A stretch of DNA of 64,000 nucleotides from assembly GCA_963971225.1 (NCBI GenBank), contig OZ020270.1, positions 74,044,432-74,108,431 on the forward strand, written 5' to 3'. The DNA is from Melieria omissa. Lineage: Eukaryota; Arthropoda; Insecta; Diptera; Ulidiidae. Shown piece after piece: positions 32,479 to 42,129 of this stretch; positions within the stretch are counted from its first letter, which is position 1; every line of letters starts with the position of its first letter. A model generated the notes under the pieces. The model had not been told where the DNA came from. It searched no databases and saw only the letters and a program-made list of their open reading frames with translations. The position numbers and the translations under genes were made by a program.

Positions 32479-33384
32479 ATGCATCAGTACAACATGGGAG
32501 CGCCCTTTGAGCGAATTGCCATGGACGTCGCCGGGCCATTCCCACTTAGCACTCAAGGCAACAAATATGTGCTGGTGATAATGGACTATTTCAGCAAATG
32601 GCCCGAAGTGTATCCTATTCCTAATCAAGAGGCCTCCACGGTCGCGGAAATGCTGGTAAACAACTGGGTGGCCAGATTTGGAGTTCCACTGGAGTTGCAC
32701 TGGGATCAAGGCCGGAATTTCGAGTCTCTGGTATTAAAGGAAGTGTGTGAGCTACTAGGAATAAGGAAAACTCGCACCTGTCCTTTGCATCCCCAGTCCG
32801 ACGGCAGGTTGGAACGATTCAATCGAACACTGCAGGAATATCTGCGGAAAGTAGTAGGCAGGAATCAAAAGGATTGGGACACGCATATCCCCCTGTTCCT
32901 GATGGCGTATAGGTCAGCCCCGCACGACACGACATCACTCACTCCAGCCCGAGCAGTGTTCGGCACGGAGCTGAGGTTGCCTGCTGACTTGAAGTTCGGA
33001 GTGGTCAGCACGACGGAAGGCGCTAAGACGGACTACGTGGACAATAAGCGATCGGAACTGGAGGAAATTCACCAGTTTATAAGGAGCCGCACCAAACTGG
33101 TCAGCGATAAGGCGAAAGCCAGATATGATGTACGGACCAACTCAGCAGGGTTCCAAGAAGGCGATCTGGTAATGCTCTACAACCCACAGCGGAGGAAAAG
33201 TTTGTCTCCGAAGCTTCAAGCGTCGTGGGAAGGACCTTACGAAGTCGTGACTAGGATTAACGACGTGGTATACAGGATTCAACGTTGCAGCAATAAAGGC
33301 GCTAAGCTGAAGGTAGTCCATTTGGAGCGCCTGGCACCTTATCACAGCGGAACCTCGGCACTTGTTCGGGACGAACAAGTCTAA
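32479..33384 (+). pseudogene. Gyp-B1 integrase core and C-terminus
   Basis: 302 codons with AMDVAGPFPL, HWDQGRNF and RLERFNRTLQEY (complete DDE) and a chromatin-facing C-terminal module (FQEGDLVMLYNPQ, WEGPYEVVTRI). Compared with Gyp-B3, about 560 bp covering the RNase H-integrase linker and the H2-C2 finger are missing just upstream (near 32390-32460). The gene stops at 33384, 12 bp before the 3' LTR. Confidence 0.85.
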
Positions 33385-33395
33385 GTGGTGGGCAG

Positions 33396-33448
33396 TGTAA
33401 CGATAAGACAGTCTGTCGCTGTGCAAAGCAACCCTGTCGCTACACGCA
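33396..33448 (+). repeat. Gyp-B1 3' LTR, first part
   Basis: TGTAACGATAAGACAG ... CGCTAC matches the start of the 5' LTR. Similarity ends around 33444-33448, where the Transib element begins. Confidence 0.85.
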
Positions 33449-36400
33449 CACAATAATTGGAAAATTTTTTTTGCTGTTGATTAGAAATTCATCAGGCTAT
33501 TGTATTTTCAAAAATGAACTAGATCGAGTTACAGGGTGCTACGTAATACTTTGTCAAAGTTCGGCTTACTGTAAATAAGAATAATGCGAGCTACAATGAT
33601 AAGTTTTAGTTGCAAAATTAAGGAAAATGCATTAAAAAAGATAAAAAGTAATAAGAAATTTAAGAAATAAGCTGAAAGAGTCAAATTTAAAGATACAAAT
33701 TAATAAATTTCGCTTTCAAAATTAGAACCAGAATTCGGGAAATTTACGTAAACTTACCTTGAAATTACCTTTCACCTTGTGTTTATTTATTGTAAATTAT
33801 TTTAATAGTAATAGTTTTAGTAATAGTAGTTCTAGTAGTGAAATCAGCACTAGTATTATATTATTAACAAAAATACTTATATCTGAGTTATGATGATATT
33901 TTCCTCTTATTAAATAATATGAAATTTAATTGTTTTCAAAATAATTGTCAGTACTTGGGCTTGTATCTAATAAACTAAACATCTCTGGAGAGTAATATTT
34001 TTGTAATTCTTTTCTTCGCTTAACATATCTTAAAGATGAAATTAGTGGGCCTGATGAAGCTAAAAGCATATTAAATAAATCCTCATTTTGACGCAGACGC
34101 GTAGTCTTGCAGGTATTCATGTACCTAAACTTTTTATATACCTTATTTTTGGACTCTTGGACTTCTTCTGACAGCTCTCCAATGGGCAATGGCTGGTACT
34201 CTATTACACTTTTGCCGTGAGCTAATATTTTATGCACAGTGGGTGTTAATTTTTTCCAAGGATACTTTTGCTGTAATAAGTTGGTAGTCGTTAAAGCATA
34301 TTCTCCAAATTTGTCAGCATTTACATTTTCTCTACAGCATAAAACATTAAGCAGAACTTGAAGTCTCTTAATTATTTCGTGGTCGACTCCAGTTAACCTA
34401 GCTGTTGTTTCGTCTTTGTCAAAAAATGTCCTAGATGTGTTTCCATCATTACTACTACCATAACCTTGTTTTGGCTGGTCCAGTCTTAACCCCATCTCAT
34501 TGTAGAAAGCATCTTGTATCCTCTTCTTTCTAGCTGCTATTATCTCCTTTGTTAGAGTGGTTTCATTACTATGGGGGAGTGTATATGCTAGCTTCAAAAT
34601 AAACTCCATAGTTTTGATTCTAGCATGTAATGGCGACAGTCCATATTCATAATTATGTTCATCAGTTATGGATTCATCTAGTGATTGGAAATTTTTTTGC
34701 GCTCTCTTGCATATGGGACACGACTGCGTTGATTTCGTGTTTGTTATTTCATTTAAAACTTTTCCGTCAACCATCGTCAAATAAAATGTATGCTGAATCG
34801 CAATTGTCAAGTCGTTGTTGATTTTATATTCAGTCGGCCCAATTGCAGCAATTTGATCTCGTATGCTACTAACTGTCGATCTAATGAGATCTGAAGTTTC
34901 CTTTGCATATTGAAATAGTATTGGTCGGCAGAAATGTACTGATGAAGGGCTAGGATTCCCCCAATGTTCTGCAAGTTCGCTCTTTAACCTTAGGGGAACA
35001 ACGGATGCCATGAACATATTAGAATCCGTAATATTTTCGCCATCAGCTGTTTTTATCGCTTGCTTATATGTACTTTGACCAGAGGATCCATCGCAACCCC
35101 ACTTAGTAAGGTTAGATTCTTTGGAAGCGCATTAAGCTCCTGTTCACTTTTGCTGCTCAAAATTCGTTTCGCAGCATGGTCCATGAGGCTTTGCAGTTCG
35201 ACTTGAGCTGACACTTCGGTAATTTCGCAGTTATAAGGAACGGCCTCTTTTTTTGCTGACGTAATGTTGTGATATGCTGGTAGCACATCTGCATTATGTT
35301 TTTGCAAGGAACTTCTCAAAATTAAATATTTTTCCTTGGACAATCCTAAGTCCAAAAACAATGCTAAAGCTTCATTATGACTATATTTGGTTGGCACCAC
35401 ATTGGGTGGGGTGGGAATACTGTCCTTTATTCTTTGAACTCGATTCGGGCTTGCTAGTGAAACTGCTTTCACTATAATGCCTTTCATTTTCTCCTGATCC
35501 TTATTATATTTCATAGTCAAAGCTTCTGACAGGTGGGTGGTAGTTATTTTTCCCGTTGCCTACATAAGCTTCCTTTTTTTAGTGAATGACGCACAGTCCT
35601 GAATTGACTTTTTCGGCCTTCCTATTGCCGCCTTTGATGTCGATGGTTGGTCATCGCTTATGCTACATGCATCTCCTGCATCGAAGTAAGTTGTTTTTTC
35701 CAACCATACCTCATTATTCTGGAATTTGGTACGGTTTGCCGCAATCCATTTCAACTTGATAGTGCGATAAGTCCTGGATATCTTCTTTTTAGTCGTAGAT
35801 ATGTTGGCTGCAGGCAAACTTCCTTCGACGTAACCAATTTCTTCAGTGACAGCCAGAACGAACTTCTCCCTTGTCCTCGAAATAGTAAATATTTCAAACA
35901 GCTTCGAATTTTTTAAGAACATCTTTGTGCTTCTTCTTCGGTTTAGTTGCAGTGGCGGAGTTGAAGTCTTGTCTAGTTCAAATTAAATTCGAAACTAACT
36001 TCACTTACTCCAAACTCCTTTATTTATAAGTAGGATTTGCATATGCATTCAAATAGCAGGTACTAAGCTTCTAGTACTAGCAGGTACCTAAACAGTTGTT
36101 AGGTTTTCTCGCGTTGTGGGATTTTTGGGGGTGGGTTTTAGACAGTGCACATAGATATAAGTCTGCTTTTTGTTTTCAATAACTAATTGTTTCATTGGCG
36201 CGGTTTAACTAAAATACTACTGGCGACTGACTGAGTTTTGCTCAAATTAAAAAACAAATGTTATGACAGACACAGTGTTAGTATTTTGTTAAAAACAAAA
36301 GCATTACATCAAAGGATACATGACAGCTGATTGCCGGAAATGAAAGCCAACTTGTTTTTCGTACATGCGAACTGCGCATCCAGCAAAAGTACTCTTTACT

Positions 36401-37135
36401 TCGAGCTTACAGCAATATACGCCAAAAAAAAGTCGACTCAATATGGAGTTGCAAGCTTGTATCACATCTTATATGAAGCCAAAATCCAAATTTGCATGCC
36501 CTGGCAACGATTATAATCGCGTGTAATTGATTCACTATCAAAATCTTGACGAACTTGTTCGAACGCACGCACCCGAAAGCACAAAATTGCGCGAGGTGGC
36601 CACAGAAAAATCGCTGTAAAATCCAGTCGGGCAAAATCGGGCACCCGATCTCTTCAGGGCAGTACTCACAGAAGACTAGTGAACAATTTTCCCAAAGACG
36701 GCACCGTGGCACTTATGGCCTTTTTTTTTAAACTCTATAGAAAGTTCAAAAAGTGTGATAAAAACAGTGCTTCAAGTGAGTGGCTATGAAAAGACAACAA
36801 CAACAACCAACTTTTTTTTTCTATATTTAATTATTTACTACAAATGCCTTCTTTTACGATGCTGGTGCAAAAAGTTTCAATTAATTTGCTCCTTTCCGTA
36901 TTTTAAAACTTCAGCTTTGCCGAAAAAGTGCAAATTGCTGATATTATTTCACACTCTAAAAATTGCTCAACTTTGACGGGCTCTACAAGCAAAACTATTT
37001 GTCCAATTTAGTTAAGGTTTTCGGATTTCTTAAGTCCAAACATTTATCTATCGGACAAGTATAACAGTTTCCCCCAAATCGAACATGACAAAATCGACTT
37101 TTGCAACCTACGCCGGCAGAATCAGCCACTGTGCG
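33449..37135 (-). mobile_element. Transib transposon inserted in the Gyp-B1 3' LTR
   Basis: About 3.7 kb between the two parts of the interrupted LTR. The right terminus reads CCACTGTG, i.e. heptamer CACAGTG on the element's strand, identical to the V(D)J recombination-signal heptamer that Transib ends resemble. The left starts CACAATA. The long terminal repeats do not match well beyond that, and the 5-bp duplication is unclear, so the exact ends are uncertain by a few bases. The transposase lies at 35922-33926. From 35940 to 37135 I see no further gene. Confidence 0.72.
33926..35922 (-). pseudogene. Transib transposase (RAG1-related), lightly damaged
   Basis: Two in-frame pieces (35922-35560 and 35520-35053) are separated by one TAG at 35560. 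A one-base slip near 35100 then leads into 35092-33926. The alternative frame there gives KWGCDGSSGQS, holding the first catalytic aspartate of Transib/RAG1. Further on are a zinc-binding-like CPICKRAQKNF, the second-aspartate block SSNDGNTSRTFF, and HKILAHG. The glutamate helix EEVQESKNKVYKKFRYMN follows, similar to the RAG1 E962 region, then the family's SSGPLISSLRYVK. An N-terminal GRPKKS motif may bind DNA. Total ~650 codons, near the family's usual length. Confidence 0.82.
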
Positions 37136-37511
37136 CCGTGGCTTAATTCAACCTGGCAATGATGACCGCGATAAAGGAAACTTTTAGTCCAACCTGGCAA
37201 TGATGGTCGCGATCATCATGGAAACCTTTAGTCCACTCTGAAATGTGCTAGAACGATCTGCGCGATGGCCGGACAGGTATAAAAGGCTGCCGGGTGCGGC
37301 GCAGCGAGTCAGTCTGATTTTGACTAGTGAAGGTGCCACACGGAGTAATTGAGCAAATACTTAAGTGTAAAGACAGTGAAGTGTAAATATGTGAAATAAA
37401 GTGATTGTTGGTTTATTTTATTGACTGCGTTTGAGAAACTAAGTGTGTTTTATTTTCAAATTACGCAATCCAGAGATACGTACTAGCCCACTAGAATTAG
37501 CATTCGTAACA
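37136..37511 (+). repeat. Gyp-B1 3' LTR, second part
   Basis: CGCCGTGGCTTAATTC ... ATTCGTAACA continues the LTR after the Transib insertion. It has two ~40-bp U3 units, where the 5' LTR has three. It also keeps a ~30-bp GTCAGTCTGATTTTGAC segment that the 5' LTR lost. Confidence 0.88.
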
Positions 37512-38226
37512 TTATGTATGTCTAGCTTTATTTATTGCTGTCTTACTTTTAGTTCGTTTGCATACGAGTCAATGACGTATATTGGTGTGTTTTTTGTTAC
37601 TTCGTCACTTGGCATGTACGGTATTTTGCCAAATACTAATTCATAAGACGAGTAGCCTGTGTCAATATTTGATGAAGTGTTGTACGCGAATGTGTAAAAT
37701 GAGCTCCACTTGTCCTATTCTTGGTCTTCCGTGAAGGTCAACATGTATTCGTTAGGTACCCTGTGGTTTCGTTCAACCGTGCCTAATGTTTCATGGTGGT
37801 ATGGTGCAGAGAATATTTGTTTTATTTGTGTTTATATTTGTTTTATTGCAAATATTTTTCATCAGCTCGTTCGTGAATTCGGTCCCTCTGTCTGTTTTTA
37901 GTTCTTTGAAATTGCCATACTGGAATGAAATGGTTTACGAGTGTTGATGCGACTGTGGTTGCGTCTTTGTGTTCCATTGGGTGTGCTATAACAAATTTTG
38001 TTAGTTCACACTGTGCCGTAAGTATGTATTTGTAACCGTTTGAAATTCTTAATGGTCCTACGGTGTCAATCGCGACTACTTCAAAACATGTGTTTGGTGT
38101 GTCTGTTACAATTAGTTGTTCTTTTGTGTGTTTCACTTGCTTATTTAGTTGGCATGGTTTACAAAGCGAGATGTAATTCTTGACAATTTTTTACCTGTTT
38201 TTTCATATGTACCGTTGTTTTAGTAT
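37512..38226 (-). pseudogene. Gyp-C2 integrase
   Basis: 38136-37843 reads the core start (AIDTVGPLRISNGYKY, AHPMEHKDATTVASTLV). After a slip near 37910 the rest continues in other frames to about 37515: HHETLGTVERNHR with the glutamate, YTFAYNT, YELVFGKIPYMPSD and YANELKVRQQ. It shares its sequence with Gyp-C1. It is cut on the left by Gyp-B1 and on the right by the solo LTR. Several stops make it inactive. Confidence 0.8.
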
Positions 38227-38642
38227 TGTAACGAAGACAGTCTGTCGTTGTGCACAGCAACCCTGCCGCTACGCGCCGTGCTATAATTCAATCTGGCAAC
38301 GACGGCCGCGATAATAACTTTTAGTCCAATCTGGCAACGATGGTCGCGATCATCATGGAAACCTTTAGTCCACTCCGGAATGTGCGAGAACGATCTGCGC
38401 GATGGCCGGGCAGGTATAAACCGGGTGCGGCGCAGCGAGTCAGTCTGATTTTGACTAGTGAAGGTGCCACACGGAGCAATTAAGCAAATAATAAAGTGTA
38501 AAGACAGTGAAGTGTAAAAGTGTGAAATAAAGTGATTGTTGGTTTATTTTATTGTTTGCGTTTAAGAAACTGAGTGTGTTTTATTTTCAAATTACGCAAT
38601 CCAGAGATACGTAACAGCCCACTAGACGTAGTATTCGTAGCA
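38227..38642 (+). repeat. Solo LTR of the Gyp-B1 type, in Gyp-C2
   Basis: TGTAACGAAGACAGTC ... GTATTCGTAGCA, 416 bp, closely similar to the Gyp-B1 LTRs. It is flanked by GTAT on both sides (38223-38226 and 38643-38646). No internal sequence remains, so a full element was probably lost by recombination between its LTRs. Confidence 0.9.
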
Positions 38643-39664
38643 GTATTGTTTTCCTTACTCCGAAATGCCCTCCGTTAGGCGAGTTGTGATATTCTTCTAT
38701 TGGTTTATATTTTATTAAATCAACCTTTATACTTTGGGGTCTTTTATATATCAATTTTTTTGGGCCAGATCTTTTTTATTATTCTCTGTTGCAACAAATT
38801 ATATTTAATTTTAAATGCATCATTTTGTATATGCTTGAATATTTCATCTTCTTCATTTAGCGCTAATTCTTTAATCTTCAATTCGTGCATTTTTGATGAT
38901 AGCTTCTCCAAAGACAAGTCGATTACATGATCACTACATCGCACAATTATTGTATTCTCTTTTACGTCTTCATTTACGTATATGCCCTTAATGTTGCTTT
39001 TTACTTCAAATTGTAATTTCTTTATGTTCCTGATGTCAGCCATAGAGGTGCAGTCCCAAATGTGAAGTTCATGACTCTTCGTCGTTGAGCAGCATCCTTC
39101 TTTATTTTTTTCCTTTTCTGCGTTCGATTTAGCAGTCATGCGTCGTATTATTATTAATGTTTTATTTACGGATTTGTCATCGGTATTCGGTATCATGGTC
39201 TTAAGTAAATCTGAGTCAATTTTTATACGTGATAATGCGCCTGCATTTGTATTAATTTTTCCTTGCTTGTAGACGATCTCGTAATCATAGTCTGAGAGGT
39301 CTAAGCGTATTCTTGTTAGCTTAGATGATGGGTTTTTATGGGAAAATAGTGAGACTAGTGGTCGGTAATCAGTGACTACTATAAATTTTGGTCCGAATAC
39401 GTATGGTCTGGCTAGCAATTCCTTTTCTATTACCGGTTTGCTTAATTCGTGTTTATTCAAGGTTTTACTTGCATATGATATTGGTAAGTCGTTTCCTATT
39501 TCTCCTTGCGAGAGTATGCTGCTATTAGTTAAAATGAATGGTTTCTCAAAATCGGGATACTGTAGGACTGGTGGGTTGATGAGTTTTTGTTTCAGAGTTG
39601 CAAATGCGTGTTGGCATTCGTTTGTCCAAATTAATGGTTGTCTTTTCTTTGAAAACGTAAACAA
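38643..39664 (-). pseudogene. Gyp-C2 pol: RT end, RNase H and linker
   Basis: The open frame 39664-38744 starts at the RT-RNase H connection (FSKKRQPLIWTNECQHAF). It continues through RNase H (YPDFEKPFILTNSS, where the usual TDAS reads TNSS), FIVVTDYRPLVSLFSHK and DLSDYDYEIVYKQGK (shared with Gyp-C1), into a long lysine-rich linker. The catalytic aspartate change D to N in TNSS would disable RNase H. It ends near 38744, ~100 bp before the solo LTR. Confidence 0.82.
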
Positions 39665-39667
39665 AAT

Positions 39668-40627
39668 TTTGTAGGACTATTTTTTTTCCAACCGCCGTGG
39701 CTCAGTTGGTTAGTGCGCGGTCCAACGAGTCGCATGCAGAGCGACGCAAGATCGAATTCTGCATGTAGTAACACCTAAAAAAAATAACGGGAAACTCGTT
39801 TTCTCTTTCGGTGGCTGTCCTCTCAGCTGGAAATGGCAAACCTCTGAGAGTAAAAATTGCCTATGAAAAAGCTCCCAACCTGCCGTTCGGAACCGGCATA
39901 AAACTGTAGGTCCCTTCCACCCGCGTACAAAATTCACACGCACAACACGGGTGGCTGCGGGAAGCTAGGCCTTAGTCTCGCGCAAGCGGGCTGTCGTGCC
40001 AATCAATTAAAATTAAAAAATTTTTTTTCCAAAAATGACCCAATTAACAAATGAGGTTGTTGCGAATTGTAAGGTTTGCCAGAGAGCAAAATATGACCGC
40101 GACCCACAGAAACAGGTACTTGGAGAGACGCCAATCCCTTCACGTGTGGGCGAAATCTTGCATATTGTTATATTCTCCACCGACAAGAAATATTTCCTTG
40201 CTTGCGTGGACACATTTTCGAAGTTTGCGATTGTCCAACCCATTGCCTCTCGAACAATAACGGACGTGCAATCAGCACTTTTGCAGCTAATGAATTTCTA
40301 CCATCGTACTATAACAATATATTGTGACAACGAACCATCTATAAAATCCGAAACAATAAAATCACTTTTAAGTAATAGATATAACATCCAGCTTGTAAAC
40401 GCACCGCCACTCCATAGTACTTCGAATGGACAGGTTGAAAGGTTCCATGGCACTCTTGCTGAAATCGCGCGGTGTCTGAAGTTTGAAAGGAGTATCAATG
40501 ACACGGTCGATGCGATACTTCTAGCAACCATAGAGTACAACAGAACAATCCATTCAGTTACGGATAACCGACCTAATGACATAATTCATTCGTCCTCCCC
40601 AGAACTTGATGCGGATATAAGAGATAG
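39668..40627 (+). pseudogene. Gyp-E (errantivirus) integrase, first part
   Basis: Begins abruptly at about 39668 next to Gyp-C2, is interrupted by the SINE (39692-40019 plus one duplication), and continues openly from 40022. It has the C-terminal half of the H2-C2 finger (CKVCQRAKYDRDPQKQ), then the core with HIVIFSTDKKYF (first acid position read as V-I-F, with the aspartate replaced or displaced), YCDNEPSIKSE, and NGQVERFHGTL. The text is typical of Drosophila-type gypsy/ZAM errantiviruses. Bel-2 cuts it at 40627. RT, gag and the 5' LTR are absent. Confidence 0.85.
39692..40019 (+). mobile_element. tRNA-derived SINE
   Basis: A 328-bp element flanked by a perfect 13-bp duplication ATTTTTTTTCCAA (39679-39691 and 40020-40032). 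The 5' part is tRNA-like: CCGCCGTGGCTCAGTTGGTTAG contains an RNA polymerase III A box, and AGATCGAATTC (39749-39759) fits a B box. A tRNA-unrelated body and an A/T-rich tail (AATTAAAATTAAAAAA) follow. It is inserted in the errantivirus integrase gene. Confidence 0.85.
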
Positions 40628-40876
40628 TGTTTAACTTCGATCGCGGCGGAGCGGGGGAAATAAATAAAACGGGTGCGGTTGGGTTCGGGGTGTACGTCTT
40701 TATTGACTGACGTCTGGATAACGAGTAATTACAAGAAGTACATGAAACATTGAACGAGACAAACGGCCGAAGCCGGGGAGCAGAAAATAGGGGGAAACAT
40801 GAGTACAAAGGAAAAGGAAAGGAAGGGATTAGCGGTGGGAAAGACAGATCATTAGAGACAGCACTCATTTAGCCAT
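40628..40876 (-). repeat. Bel-2 3' LTR
   Basis: Minus strand TGGCTAAATGAGTGCTG ... CGAAGTTAAACA, 249 bp, with few differences from the 5' LTR. It contains AATAAAGACG near 40700 as a polyadenylation-type signal. Confidence 0.92.
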
Positions 40877-41391
40877 CGCGGCCGCCATTGCATATTGCAA
40901 TCAATGGATGCCGCAGGCCAGACGGGCGAGGACTCCGTGGTGCAGCTTTTGCGGGTGCGGGTGTGCCATCCATCGATGCCTCGTCCTCGAGGGAGTGCTG
41001 CTGCAGCGGTTGGGGCGTAGTCACCGATCTGCAAATATATGAGATGTCAGTTAATTGGACATAAAAGTATTAAGGCTGACATCGTGGGAATGAGAAATCG
41101 CGGCTAAGCTGCGGGGTTCGCTTAAGCTAAAGCCGCGGGAATATGGAAATATATAAATTTGGACGAGTTGCCATTTATTAGGGAAAGTGAGAACTTCGAG
41201 AAGGTTATTATTTTGTACGTTATAATAAAATATGTTTGTAGGGCTCGAGAGAAGCAGGAGAACCGACCGAAATGTCGGCTTGCTCTTCGAGAGGGTGGTG
41301 GCCGGCTCTTTGATCCGGAGTTGGAACTGTGTGAGCATGGGCATTGCTGGAGCCGGTCCACCTGAGAGTGAGATCTTGTAGATCGTGGAGC
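40877..41391 (-). pseudogene. Bel-2 pol tail, fragmentary
   Basis: The minus strand next to the LTR reads TTPQPLQQHSLEDEASMDG and RSPRPSGLRHPLIAICNGG (about 41030-40880), like the variable C-terminal tail of roo-type pol. The stretch 41391-41045 carries short pieces such as QLTEIAFPRSSALHH, from the RNase H neighbourhood, in a changed frame. Most of RNase H and the whole integrase core are missing. Weakly conserved, so the assignment is tentative. Confidence 0.45.
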
Positions 41392-42129
41392 TTATACCCG
41401 ATCAGTCCGACGTCTGCGTGATTTGCAGCGCTTGGAGCGAGTCGCACTGGAGTGGCAACTGTCCTCTTTTCGGACCCGGGATGGAGGTGGTGCAATGCGG
41501 AACTGCGGGGAAATGCAATCTCCGTCAGTTGCTGTGAATGTGGATCGAGTGGCGTCAAGCCAACGCTCTTGTCGAACCCTTTTTCTCTGTTTCATTAGAG
41601 GCGAAAGCCATCCTGCGGGATCAAAACGGTTGGCAACGAAGGGCGGAATTTGCCGGTTTGGGAATGAGTTTGCAGGAGTGGTGGGTTCAAAGCGATTTTC
41701 CATTATTTCCGGGGGTGGAAACCCTACGGGATTGAGGGCGGCAATCACTTGTGAAAGGGCTTTCTTTTGTGCGGGAAGAAGGGCGGGTCCAGTATGCATA
41801 TGGCGACTTGGTACCTCTGTGGCACATGTCAAATGCGAAGGGGGTACTGGACCGCTTAATACCCAACCGAAGACTGTATGCTGAGCAAGTAAGCTGCCAC
41901 ATAAATTTCGTTGGATACCTTCGAGCATGATCTGCGGGATGAGATCACTGCCAATCACTATATCGATCTCCGCTGACTTGAAGGGGTTTGGATCAGCGAG
42001 ATTTAGCATGGCGAAATTTTTCATATTAGGGTTGTGTATGTGACGAGGTGGGAGCAATTTCGTAAGCTCTTGGAGCACGATTGCTTGCACGGGGAGTTTC
42101 GTGCTCGATTGGGGGACTGCCAATGTCAA
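41392..42129 (-). pseudogene. Bel-2 pol: protease-RT linker with RT deleted
   Basis: Continues gag in the -1 register, with no ATG needed (the frame overlaps the gag stop). It starts in the protease region (LPVQAIVLQEL, ADPNPFKSAEIDIVIGSDLI) and then has LAQHTVFGWVLSGPV, the family block before RT. After a ~70-residue stretch it jumps to NRFDPAGWLSP, which in BEL elements lies after RT, so the ~300-residue polymerase is deleted. The last ~50 codons are read in a wrong frame. Confidence 0.8.

Larger units (their letters stand above)
28244..37511 (+). mobile_element. Gyp-B1, gypsy element with a Transib element in its 3' LTR
   Basis: The 5' LTR starts at 28244. The 3' LTR starts at 33396, breaks at about 33448, and resumes at 37136 to end at 37511. 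The outer flanks are TTAT at 28240-28243 and TTAT at 37512-37515, a 4-bp duplication that proves both halves belong to one insertion. It sits in the integrase region of Gyp-C2. Gag and pol carry several frameshifts and a deletion of the integrase zinc finger. Confidence 0.9.
25470..39668 (-). mobile_element. Gyp-C2, gypsy element fragmented by later insertions
   Basis: The minus-strand pieces are 39664-38643 (RT end and RNase H), 38226-37512 (integrase), 28243-27877 (pol end and 3' UTR) and a 3' LTR from 27876 to about 25470. The gaps are exactly a solo LTR (38227-38642), Gyp-B1 (28244-37511) and a hAT element (25946-27742), each with its own target duplication. The pol end HNNNLK, conserved with Gyp-C1, is found next to the left side of Gyp-B1, which proves the continuity. 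The 5' half is missing. Confidence 0.85.

Noticed and set aside
37136..37511. Independent truncated LTR
   Set aside because: It is the rest of the Gyp-B1 3' LTR, as shown by colinearity with 33396-33448 and the TTAT duplication.
39692..39770. Possible functional tRNA gene
   Set aside because: A and B boxes are present, but a proper anticodon and acceptor stem cannot be built. It is the head of a 328-bp SINE with its own target duplication.
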